Below, piece after piece: positions 20,701 through 32,700 of a stretch of 64,000 nucleotides of DNA (the stretch's first letter is position 1; each line of letters begins with the position of its first letter). Under the pieces are notes generated by a model. It made no database searches. It was given only the letters and a program-made list of their open reading frames with translations, and was not told the DNA's origin. Where the stretch lies: NCBI RefSeq assembly GCF_002081715.1, contig NZ_MUKP01000024.1, forward strand, positions 1 through 64,000. Reading direction: 5' to 3'. The translations under genes and the position numbers were made by a program. This DNA is from Nocardia donostiensis. Lineage in GTDB: Bacteria; Actinomycetota; Actinomycetes; Mycobacteriales; Mycobacteriaceae.

Positions 20701-23700
20701 TCCAACTCGAAATGCGGTCGGGACCCGATGGAATCGGGTGTTCCGGGCTGGAATCCCGGCGTAACGCCGGCATCGCTCGCGTTTCCGGGCCGGGTGAATG
20801 TCACGATCACGTTGTGGTGATAGCCACGGTCGCCGTCGAAATGATCGCAGCGGATATCGGTGAACCCGCGGCGGGCGGCCATCCGGCCGGTGAAGGTGCG
20901 GGCCGCCGCGTCCTCCGGCGACAGTTCGGGGTTCTCGCGCAGTAGTGTGTTGAACCGGTCGATATTGCTGGTCAGACCGTCGTAGACGTCGGTCCAGTAG
21001 TCCTGGATTCCGGTAACGAGATGACCGATCTCGGCCTCCATCTGCGCGACCATTGCGAATCCACGAGGCGTGCGTTCACTCGCCTTCACCTGCATACGCA
21101 GGATGCCGTCGACATCGACCGAGGCGAAGATTCCTTCCGGTGCAAGTGGCCTGCCGTCCTCGCCGACCCGGCGGGTCAGGCCGTAGTCGTTGTCATAACG
21201 CCGGATGATCTGCGGGTCGTGGTATTCATCCATCGGATGGCGGCGAGGAGCCCTGGGGACCGGGCTCTCCGAGAGCCTGCTGCTGACAATCCCAGACATC
21301 CCGGAATCGCCGATGTTTGGTTGCGGACGCTCCGGGGCACCGAAATGCGGGGGCGACCCCATGGCATCCGAGATCCTGTCGGCCGATGTCTCGTCCTCGT
21401 GCGGACGGCTGCCGATCCGGCCGGGCCCACCCTCACGCGAGCCTTCCGCCTGGCCTCGGTCGATCGGGCCAGTCGATGCTTCGTCACCCACATCGATGGA
21501 GGACCGCAACTGTCGGGCGAGCGAGCGCGCCGTGGCCGCCAGTATTGCGCGGGCATCGCCCTCGTCGGTGCCGAGTTCCTTGGCGATCCGTCGGGGAGAT
21601 TTCGACCGGAGCAGCCCGAGCAGCGCAGCATTGCGCGCTGTGGAGTCGTCGATCCGGCGGATCGCGACACTCAGTTGCGCGCGTTGGGTTCGGCGAACCT
21701 CTTCGACGATCTTCAGAGCCGCGGCGGTGTCCGGATCCCCGTGCCCGGTCCGTGACCCGTCCCGATCGAAGTATTCGTAGTACAGGCGTGGCCGCCGCAC
21801 CAGAGCGGCCTGTTCCCGCTCGGTCAGAGCTTCGCCCGACAGCGCCCGCAGCACCTGGTCCGCCGCCGTCTGCACCGACCGCGCGACAACCTGCCGCGCG
21901 TGCCCCTTCACCTCGGCCCACTCGCTTGCCGTGTACCCCTCGAGAACCACTTTTTCGAAGTTCTCGAACCGCGGCTTCCACCTTCCGTCGTCACGGAAGG
22001 AGTCGAGAGCCTCTTCGATTCGAGCTTCCCACGCGGGGTCATTGCTGAGCATGGACTCGAGCACCCCGCGGGGCGAGGAGTCGCGGCCGACCACCGCGAG
22101 CTCGGGGAACTCCCGCACGAGCCGGTGCGCGAGCTTCCCGAGACCGACTGTCGTCGAGTTGGCAGAGGCCCCAGTCACCTTCTTCGGTGCCGTGATACCG
22201 GCGAGGACGACTCCTCCGTGTTCTTCGAGCCATTCCGCCACGCCCGCTCGCTGCTGCTCCGGCAGGTCAGCGACCAGGGCGGCGATCCTGTTCACCTGCA
22301 CCGGATCACCGAGAGCCGCCCGCACCACGCTTCTCGGGTGCTTGATATCTCCCGGCCGGGATCCGGCCGCCGGCTCGACCGCGGCACGATCGACGGCCGC
22401 ATTGTCGTCCGGACGGCTACCGATGCGAATACCGGACGTACGCGCGGAAAACGGCGCGACGCGCGCAGATCCGTCCGGTACGGGGATGTCGAACCTATCG
22501 AATACCGCCTGATACAGCTCGGCCACAGCGTTGGTGGGGGCCCGCAGGATCTCCTCGTCCACGATGTGCAGACCGGACATCTGCATCCCTCGAACCTGCT
22601 CGTACAGCGAATGATGCTGCGGCGACAGAAAAGCCAGTATCGCCCCGGCGAAATCGGTATCGGAGACCTCCGGTCGCAGCCATGAGAACCGGGAGGCGAA
22701 CCGTGCCGAGGTTCCCGAAAGCCCCGCCAGCAGCGGATAACCCTGTTCGAGTGCGCGCTCACCGAACCACGGGCCTTCCCTGTCGAGGTCTACCCGCGCC
22801 ACACCGGGTCCCCACGGCAGCGGGACCGCGAACCTGTTCGGATCCAGCGCCAGCGCAGCCTCCGGCTCGACCTCCCCGACGTCCCGGTAAACCAGCAGGT
22901 CGGACACCACGGCATTCCCCGCGCGGTCCCGTTTTCGGCGGCCGTTTTCCTCGTACTCGTACAACGGAAGGATGAAGCGAACGGGGTGTTTTCGCTGCAG
23001 GATCCGGTCCACTGCCTGGAGCCGGCTCTCCAGCGCATCCACATCCACTCGCCCCCGCACGCCACGTGGCAATACCCGGTGCGGGTCGAGCCGGGATATC
23101 CGCAGCTTCACCAGCGGCCCGGGAATCGCCTCCACCTCCCGCAGCGACAACGGCATTCCCAATACGGCCCAATCCTGCACGGTGAGTCCCCGCCGCACCT
23201 GCTCCCGCAGATCGCGCTGGCGCTCGTCGGCACTGCTGCGGGTGCGTTCGTCCGCGATCGTGCGGTCTTCGGGATAGCGCACGGTATTGCGCACGTCGCG
23301 GAGATCCCGTTTCCCGACCTCCCCCTGCGGGTTGCGCTCGACGATCCACTCCCGCACCTGACCCAGCGCCGCGACATCGAGCCCCAGATCCGCCGCCTCC
23401 CGCTCCCAGCCTGTCCGGTTCAGTAGGGCGGCCACACCATCGTCCAGCGTTGTCGAGGCCGGGTTCTCGGGAAGCTCGCCGCTACGCAGCATGGCGTTGT
23501 ACACCGCCGACATCAGTTCCCGCAGGTTTCCCTCGGCGCGCAGCTCGTCCAGTGGCACCGATCGCCGCACCATCCCACCGGCGCTGGTGTTCTCCGGCGC
23601 GTAGAACGCAGCGTCGATCTGCTCGGCCGTCGCCGCGGGATGCAGCGCCGTGAGCACCGCGCGCAGGCGATCGAGCATCGCCACCGCGGCCCGCCGGCTT

Positions 23701-26700
23701 TCCGGTCGGTGATACAACTCCCGCGCCAGCGCGACCTCGTGCCGCAGGCGCCACACCCGCCAACCGGGTTGGGCGATGGTGGGAGCGGGGCTCGTCCCGA
23801 TCAGGCCGGCCCCGGCAACCGTCTCGTCCCGATCACCGGGTCGAGGATCGTCCGGGCGGCTGCCTATGCGGCCGATCGGGTCGTATCCACTGTCATGGGA
23901 ACTCGTTTCATTCGGGGCTTCGCCGGCGTGGTCGGGCTCCGCGGTATCGGACCGGCGCACCGAACCGGCGTGCCGATCACCCGTACGGACGGCGGCGATG
24001 AGTTCACCGTCATCCCGTACATCGGGATCGATGTTCTCCCGGTCGGCCCGCTGGGCGCCCGGTCCGTCGGCGCCTTCCTGCAGCCCCGAAGCCCGCACGT
24101 CTTCCGCGACGTCGTCACCCATGGCATCCTCGGGCCGCGCGCCGATGAGACCGCCTGGGAAATCGTCGTCATCGGCGCGTACTTCGACCCGGTCGGCAAC
24201 CCAGCGCGACGGCCCCCGACCGATGGCATCGACAACGGCGTCCGCGACGGTTCCGGCAGAGGCGGAGCCGCTGGTATACGTGTCCCGCATCGACAGACGG
24301 GTGAAGATTTCGGCGGCCATCCGCGCGACGACCACACCGGCGGCGTCGCCCACTCGCGCTACCGCATCGGCAAAGACATCTGTCATCGCCGAAACGACGG
24401 CGGCATCGGTATGCGGACTATCGTCGGTACCGACCGTCTCGGCCACCCGAGCACGTACCGCATCGGCTACCCGGGCGACCACACCGTCCCGGCCACCTGC
24501 TGCCACCCCGGCGTCGGCCATGGTTTCGGCAATAACTCGGCCTACGTCATCGTAGGCCGGAGCGGAACCCAACGCGGACGCTCGGGATACGATATCCGCG
24601 GCGGCCCTGTCGGCAATGGCTTCAATATGTCTCTCGGACAACGGATCTGATCGATACACCTGGCGCGCCGCGATCGCGGCGACGGCCACTCGGGCGCTGG
24701 CATCGGCTCTTCCCGCGGCGGCGATACCGCCGATCACCGCCTCGGACAGTGCCACCCCGACGGCGACATCGCCGGCCTCAGCGGCAATACGCAAGCCCTC
24801 CAATCGGGAGACAACTTCCTCCGCGATCGCCCGCACGATCTCGGCCTCGGGGCCGGGCAACACCTGGCCGTCGACGAGCGCGGCATCGACAGCCGCATAA
24901 GCCTGCCTGGCAATATCACCCCCGAGCTCCGGATCGATATCGACCCCGGATCGCACGTCGCTGTCGTAGGTTCCCCCTTCTGGGACAACACCGTTCACGA
25001 TGTCCGGAACCTTGCGGATGACGACGTCGACTATCTCGCGCGCCAGCGCGGACATCATGATGTCGCCGTCATCCGGGAACACGTTCCCCGACCGTCCGAG
25101 GATTTCCGCGACTATCCGATCGATCACCACGACTGCGCTGTCAGCGTCGACCACACTCCCGACCGCTGTGGCCGCCGCCGCGGCAGCTTCGACATGATCA
25201 CGGGTGTCACCCACTGTCCGAGACAGAATCGCTTCGGCGACCCGCTGCACGATCTCGGCCTCGGTCTCCGACTCGACTCGGCCGTCGCGCACCGCATGGG
25301 CAACCCGAAGGGCGATGAACTCGGCGTTGCGGCCGGCCAACCGAGCTGCCTTCGGCACTGCCTGGTCGGCATTCCCGCCCGACTCCTCGGCGGATAGCTC
25401 CTGTTCCGATATTCCGCGGCCGGTCGAGTACCCGGTGCTATCGAACGCGCCGACCGCGGAGTGCGTGGGCGCGGCCGCTGAATCATCCCAGGGCTCCGAG
25501 GGGCGGCTACCGATACGACCCTGCGCTCCGTCCTGCCCGGTGACCGACGTATCGGGCCGCGCGCCGATCAAGCTACCGGGGAAGTCCCCGTCGTCGGCAC
25601 GCGCTTCGTCGCGCGCGACTTTCCCGTGTTCCGGCCACAGGCTGACGGCGTCGATCACAGCCGCCACGATTTCAGCGGCGTCGCCCGGAACAAACTCTTT
25701 CACCTTCGACAGGCGGGCGAAAACCTCGGCGGCCACGCGCGCGACGACAACACTCGTGGCACCGTCCACCCGCGCTACCGCGGCGGCAAAGGCGTTCGTC
25801 ATGGCCGAAACGGTGGCGAGGTCGGGGTTCGGGTTATCGTCGGCACCGGCCACTCGGGCACGAACCGCCTCGGCTACCCGTGCGGCCACACCGTCCCGGC
25901 CACCAGCCGCCACCCCGGCGTCGGCCACAGTTTCGGCAACAACTCGGCCTATATCGGAAGCACGACGGAAATCCGACGTGGCGACTCGGGACACGATGTC
26001 ACCGGCCGTGCGATCGACGATCGCCGCAATATCGTCCTCGGACAACGGCTTCGAACGATCCAGCTGGTTCTCCGCGATCACCGCAACAACCACACGGCCG
26101 TCGGTATCGGCACTCCCGACGGCGGCGATACCACCGACTACCGCCTCGCACACCGCGACTCCGCCGGCGATATCGCCGGCTCGGACAGCAAGATCGGTGA
26201 CTTCCGCCGCAAGACGGATGCCCTCCAGCCGGGATACAACTGTCTCCGCGAACGCACGCACCGCGTTGGCCTCGACCCCTGGCGACACTCGACCTTCGCC
26301 GAGCGCTTCCGCGACGGCTTGGTAAGCCTGCCTGGTAATATCAGCCCTGATCCTCGGATCGGCCACGTCGCTGGATCGTGCGCCACTATCCCGCGTTCTT
26401 TCTTCTGGGACAACATCTTTCACCAACTCGGGAAGATTCTGGATGACGGCACCGACCGTCGTCCGCGCACGGGCACTCGCGCTCACGGTGTGATCGTCCG
26501 CATACCGTGCCCGCATCAGGGTGACCACAACCATCCGATTGATCACCGGGACTGCGCGGTCGATATCGACCACACCGCCGAGCGCGCCGGCCGCCGCCGC
26601 GACGACGTCGACATGCTCACGGGTGTCATCCAGTACCCGGGAAAGAACCGCTTCGGCCACCCGCTGCACGATCTCGGCCTCGGTACCCGACTCGACCAGG

Positions 26701-29700
26701 CCGTCGCGCACCGCATCGGCAACCCAGACGTCGATGAGCTCGGCATTGCGACCGGCCAACCGCACCGCTTCCGGCACCGCATGATCGGCGTTGCCGGTCG
26801 ACTCCTCTCCGGACCACACCGGTTCCGACGCCCTGCCTTCGGTCAGGCGCCTCGGGCTGGTCGCCAAAGACCGCTGCAATTGCACCGATTCGCCGAGCAG
26901 CTGCGCATCCCGGTCGGCATACGTGTACGAGCTCCCGAGATTACGAGCACGAGTGCGCAATACCGCGAGGTGGTCGTCGACCCGAGTGAGCGCGGCGGCA
27001 CGCTCGGCGGCATCACCGTACTCGGCAACCGTGCTGTTGTTCAGCACCCGACAGGCGATGCCACGTCGGTCGAGGGCCTCGAGTAACCGTGGCGAAGGCT
27101 CCTTGTGCAGCACGATCTCAGCAATATCGTCGACGGTAACCTGCCGGAGTATCTGAGCCTGGAAATAGCTGGAGTTCCGGTCGATACGGACCGCACCGCG
27201 GTTGTTGTATTCAGGACCGGGGACGGCACCGAACGACCACTCGAGCGGGTTGACGAGCGGGGACGGAAGGCTGGTAGTTTTGTTTATTTCGAAATCGCCA
27301 CGAGTGATGCTGGTGAAGCTACGGATCCCTGGTTTGAGGATCACCTGTTCGAGACCGTACTCGGTGGTCAGCATATCCAGCCCGGCTGGCCCGGACGGCC
27401 GGATTCCATCGACGGCCACATAGCCGTACGTGGGTTTTTCCATGAGCCACTGTTCCTCGAACCGAGTCCGCTCTGTGTCGGGCGGGTAGGCTGGCCGGTA
27501 GACGCCGTCGTTGAGCATCGAGATCAAACTCTCGGCATCCATTCGGATTGCCACCGGCTTATCCGCCAGTGCGGCCCGCAGTTCGGCGCGCATCGTTTCG
27601 CGCAATTTGCTGGACCGCATACCGAGAGCGGTCGCCAGTCGTTCGATATTCCTGTCGACGTGCGCATACTGTTGTATGCCCGGCAATCGCTTCGCGCTGA
27701 TCTCTTCGCGCTCCATGGCCGTGAGTTCACGATCGCCGAATTTTTTCCGCAATTCGCGATCCAGCTCTTGGCGAGCTATCTTGATGGTTTTCGGGTACGG
27801 CGGGTCGGGAATAGAGACCCACTCCGGCCTATTGTCCGCGCGGTTTGTGTTCGCGGCCGCTGATCCGTTTCCGGACTCCGAGGGGCTGCTCCCGACCCGA
27901 TCATTGGTGGGAGGGTCGGCGCCCCTGTCGGCGGCGTCAGGGCTCATGTCGAAGTCGTGAGGCCGGCTGCCCGTGAAGGCGGGTTCGGGTCGACGGTCGG
28001 CGGCGGAGGTGTTCGGCGGGACGGCGGAGTTCATCCCCGCCAGGTCGATACCTGCTGGGCTGTCGGGTATTTCGTCGCCGGTCGGCCGATTGTCCGGGCC
28101 ATAGAACACTTGTCGCACTTCGTCGACGTCTGGTGCCGGCTCGGCCGTCCTTTCCCGAGCCGGTTCACCACGGGGGCCTCTATCGGGCGGCGTATTGCCG
28201 GCCCTGTCGAAATCGATGGTGTGGAACAGGCGCTGCGACTCGGGCACTCGGTCGATGAACTTCTGTTGTTCGCGCTGCCATTCCTCGAATGAGACGGCCT
28301 TGTCCAGGAGAGTCTCGCGGCCGGCGAGGTCTTCAGGACCGATGTCCTGGGCATAGTCGCCGCTGCGGGAGGCCGAGAGATCGATCACCACCAACTCCGG
28401 ACGGTTGGGGTCGTCGCTCTTGTTGACCAGCAGGACCAGGTGGTTGTCGGCGTCGCTGATGTCCTTCTTCTCGGCGTCCCTGCCCTTCTCGGCGGCGCTG
28501 GACTCCCCTTCCGGGGCGTCGGGGTCGGTGGTGGCTTTCGTCGTGTTGTTCTTCCACTTGTAGACGAGAACCTGGACGCCGCCCGGCAGTTGTTCGAGTG
28601 TGGTCTTGGCTGCGTCGAGTGAGCGGTGGGCGGTGGGCACCTGATTGCGGAACGACGCCTTGACGGTATCCCAGTTGTGGCCCTCCAGGGGCGGCCCGCC
28701 GGGCGGCATAGTGAACTTGTCGGCGTTCTCCGGGCACAGCACGCGCATGGCGGTGACGCCATTGTTCACGCAGCTGTTCGGGCTGCTGCGGTGTATCTCG
28801 GTGATCAGGTCGAGCAGGGCCGCGGTGGCCAGGTAGTGCGAAGCTGCCGCAGTCACCGCCGCGTCGACGATGGCGCTGTCCGCGGTCGGGTCGGTGTCGG
28901 ACCGGCGATTGTTCGCGGCACCCGACAGGTGGTGAACTATCGCTTCGCCCAGTTTTTCTCGGGCAGTGGCGGTGGTGACCTCGGACAGGGCAGGGGATAT
29001 GTCATCGTGGTTGGGATCGGTGCCCGCCCGGTGCCCGGCTGCGGATTCCAATGCCTGGAGGAACTCGTGCCGGGCGGTGTCGGCCGCCCGGCCGATGTGG
29101 CGCAGTCCTTCGGCCCCTTCGATTGTCTCGGCATCCCAGCCGAGTTCGGCGGCGAGTCGGTCGCGTCTGGGCAAGAGGTGGTCCAGCGCCTCTTCATTGG
29201 TGAGCAGCGCGTAGCGCGCGGTCTGTCCGGGAGCGGTGGCGTCGACCTGTTGCCGCAGTGCTTCCATCGCGGCAGGCGATATCCCGGGCAGTGGGTTGCG
29301 GGGCACCCCGGTGTGGGCGGCGCCGGATTCGGAGTCATGGGCTCGGTCGGGCCTGGCACCGTCGACGTCGTGTGCCGGGTCTCGACGGTCGGCGGGCGCA
29401 TCGGCTTCGCGAGACGGGTCACTGCGGATATCGGTGGGGTCGAGGATGCGGGACTGGTTGCTGCGCGTGTCGTTCGTATCGGTTTCGGGCGCGCGGGTGT
29501 GGCCGTCGTGGGATTCCTCGGTGCGGATCGAGACGGTGTCGTCGATATCGAGCAGGTCGGCACCGAGGGCTGTGGTGAGCTGCGCGGTGGAGATACCAAG
29601 CAATCCGGCCAGCCGGGCGTTCCGATCGGCCGGATCGTCGAGCTGGTCGTTACTGCCCGGATTGTGGCTCCGGGCATGGAGCTCCGCCTCCTCCTTGCTC

Positions 29701-32700
29701 ATCCCTGTGTTGTGATACAGGAATTCGGCGGTGGAGCGGACGTGGGCACGGTGTTGCAGGCCCGAAACGAGATCGGTGAGTCCTTCGCGGGCCTGGGTAA
29801 CTGCCGAGCGTGCCTGGGGGGTGTCGTCGGCGTCGACTGCCTTGACGGCCTGTTCGTAGGTGACTACCGCCTCGCGGACCCCGCGCAGGTGCAGGGCATT
29901 ACGGATGAGCGTGTCCTGCGGCGACATGAGTGCCTGCGCGGTGCCGGGCTGGCCGTTGCGGGCAGTGCGGTTGGTGGCCTGGTCGTAGATGTAGGACTGT
30001 TCGGGAACCTCGGTCAACCAGACGTGCATACCGCCGCGAGCGAGGACATCGTCGGAGACCGAGATATCGACACCGCGCTGGCCCTGCCGGTTGATCACGA
30101 GGATCTTGCCTCGCTCGCCGGCGGCGTCGAAAATATTCTGTAGCTGGGTTTCCGAGTCGATAGCAGTCGTACCGTCGAGCCAGTCCCGATCCCAGCCGGT
30201 GATCCGGTCGGCGTCGACGGCCTCGATCGCCTCCCGCGGTATCCCGGCCTTCACCATGGCGGTCACTTGCTTGTCGACCAGGTCGTTGCGGTCACACAAC
30301 ACCAACTGGAAGCGGCCCGTATTTTCCCGTATCCCGTGGGCGTATTCCGCGATAGCGGTCAGCTTGGCGTGGGTGTTCTCGTGCACATCGGGTACGCCCT
30401 GGATCAGCTTCGAAGGGTTGTAGGGCGCGACCTCGTGCGGTGTCTCCAACCCGTACACGGTGTTCAGCACATCGCCGAGGTCGGACAGGGTGCCCGAGGC
30501 GCCGGTGACCCGGTCGAAGAACTTGCCCCCGGTACGGTAGATCTCGGCGGCAGTTGTCTGGGCATCGGTGCCGGCATCGGCGCGCACCACGATCCGGTGC
30601 TCGTCGGCAGTCTGTCCGTTCTTCTCGGCAAGGCGTAGTTCCTTGGCTTCCACGGCCTGCGCCAGGCTGGCTCTACCGTCTTCGGCGCTCCACCGGGTTT
30701 CGCTCGAGGTCTTCGGGTTGTACTGCAGGCCGTGCTCGGTCTGGCCGATGATCACGATCTTGCCGTTACTGATCACATAATGCGTCTTGTTGTGGGTGGT
30801 GAACTCCGCCGCCGCGGCCATCTCCAACCGCGACAACCCCATACCCTGCAACCAGCGGTCCCCGCCCGGGATCTCGGCGATCCGGGCTCGGCCCTCCGGC
30901 GTCAACGTCGCCTTACCCTCGTGCCAGTGCTTGACCGCGGTCTCGAACGTTCCGGACGGTCCTTGCACATCGTAGGTTTCGGTCAACCGCTTCAAGCCGA
31001 AGTCCGCATACGACAGCTTCTGCGCTGTGAGCGCCTCCTGCAGGAATGTGTCGGCGGCGATCACCTCTTCCCGCGTCGCGTCCGATGCCGCCTCGGCAGC
31101 GCGATCGGACCGGATGAACGTCTGCAGGCCGCGGTCGACGATGCCGTCCATTTCATCGATCACCACACTGCGCGGCGGTGTGTGCCCGGCATTGCACAGA
31201 TGTCCGACCGTTTCCCCGGTCGCCACCACGATCGTCGGACGCCCCGGCTGGATATCGCCGAACCCGGTCTGCTGATCCGCACGCAGCACATCGATCCCGT
31301 AGGGCTGCATCACTCGCCGATACTCGACGAATTCCCGGTACGCCAAACCATCGGTGGTTGTCACCAACAGCACCGATCCGTCGCCGGCCCCCGGATGCCC
31401 GGCATACGCGCCGACCGCCTGACGCATCGTGGCCGCCATGAACATCAGCGTCTTGCCCTGCCCGGGCAACATCTGCACCGGTTGGTGCTCCATCCGGAAC
31501 AGACCCTCTAGCTGCGGCACCCGCAACACCATGCCGCCCGGCACGTCCTCGCTGACGGTCTGACGACGGATGATCTCCATCGTCGCGATCAGCGATTCCC
31601 GCTCGTCCGGGTGGAAGAGTCCCGCCTGCAATGCCTCGTCCGACAGGTTCTGCAACCGCAGGTGTTCCGGGATCCCCTCCGCCGAGCGGCCATAGAAGTC
31701 CGCCAACACCTCGTGCGCCAGGGCTTCCGGATCCGGCCGCGCCGAGGGGGCGGCATCTGTACGCCCCGAGGGAGCCGCCTCGGCATCCGACGTCCGCTGA
31801 CCGGATTCACCGGACTCCGCACTCCGGTCCGCCGAGGCGTCGGCGCCCGTGCTGCGCGGGTCCCCCTCGGTCGCCTCCGCGCCAACGCTGTCGCGTTGAC
31901 GCGCCGCGGTGGAATTCTCGTGTTCGCCGGCAGCAGAGGGTCTTTCGCCCTCGCTGCGGAGGGCCACCGGATCGACGTGCGGGGGGCGGAACCCTCCGGC
32001 GGGCTCATCGACCGAGACGCTCCGGCCCGGCGTTGTGGAACCGGACTCCCCGGCGCCATCCCGTTCGGCGGTCCGAGCGAGCTGCCCGGCCGGTGAGCGG
32101 TCGTCCCCACGGGACGGCCGCCGGGACGCGGCGGATGCGTCACGCCCGTGGTCGGCGCTGCCGGTCCGTGCGGGGGATCCCTCACGGGAACTCCCCGCCG
32201 CCACACTCGATTCAGCACCAGGGCCGCGCACACCGATTTCCGATGACCTCGGCGCGCCCGGAGCGGTCGTGGTGACACCACTGTCGCCGGAACCGGCGGT
32301 CGAGTCCCGCCCTGTGGCCGGGGCACCCAGATCCGCTGGTGGATCGTAACCCCTTGCAGTCGTAGTTATTCCGCTACCGTCGCCCCGAACAGCCGGATCC
32401 GGCGCCAGACCGGATTCGCCTACACCAGCTGCCGACGGACCGTATCCACCTGCAGCATCCTGTGTTCCACTGTTCTGTTCCGGCGCTGCGGCTGCGTCGT
32501 GCCTTACCGAGTCTCCGCTCGCGACGGAGTTCGGATCTCCATGTTCCCCAGCAGCGGGTGTTTCCGGAACACCTCCAGTGTCGGCTGGGGTTTCGTGGCT
32601 CCCGGCTCGTCTGGGCACATCGACCGTGGACGATTGCCGTCCACTCCAATCGGTGGTTCCGGACTCGACGGCCGGATCAGCCGACGAATCACCGAGCGCG

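Larger units (their letters stand above)
13300..27985 (-). repeat. Dispersed interdomain peptide motif (consensus R/L-I-G-S-R-P-D/H/S) in the giant protein
   Basis: At least 16 copies occur, all in linkers. Near these plus-strand positions they read: 27970 FTGSRPHD, 27890 RVGSSPSE, 25565 LIGARPDT, 25505 RIGSRPSE, 24140 LIGARPED, 23860 RIGSRPDD, 23790 LIGTSPAP, 22415 RIGSRPDD, 22360 AAGSRPGD, 21405 RIGSRPHE, 21350 AMGSPPHF, 20720 SIGSRPHF, 18640 RIGSTPDD, 15020 LIGSSPDD, 13555 RIGSRPSD, 13310 EMGSTPWS. A seventeenth, decayed copy (LIGSVDAR) is at 18555. Codons differ among copies (synonymous changes), so the peptide, not the DNA, appears conserved. The upstream WXG100-type protein has one related copy, AVGTSPSA, near 35205. 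Role unknown; a processing or docking site is a hypothesis. Confidence 0.85.

Noticed and set aside
25626..27086. A 486-codon plus-strand frame inside the giant gene, with several similar ones at 23640-24650 and 25204-26325
   Set aside because: They repeat because the minus-strand repeats are duplicated. No start signals and no recognisable protein; the giant frame explains the composition.
13300..27985. CRISPR-like or DNA-level repeat array suggested by recurring CGGCTGCCGATSCGG-like strings on the plus strand
   Set aside because: Spacing is irregular (60 bp to 3 kb) and the strings vary at synonymous sites; they encode a repeated peptide motif on the minus strand.
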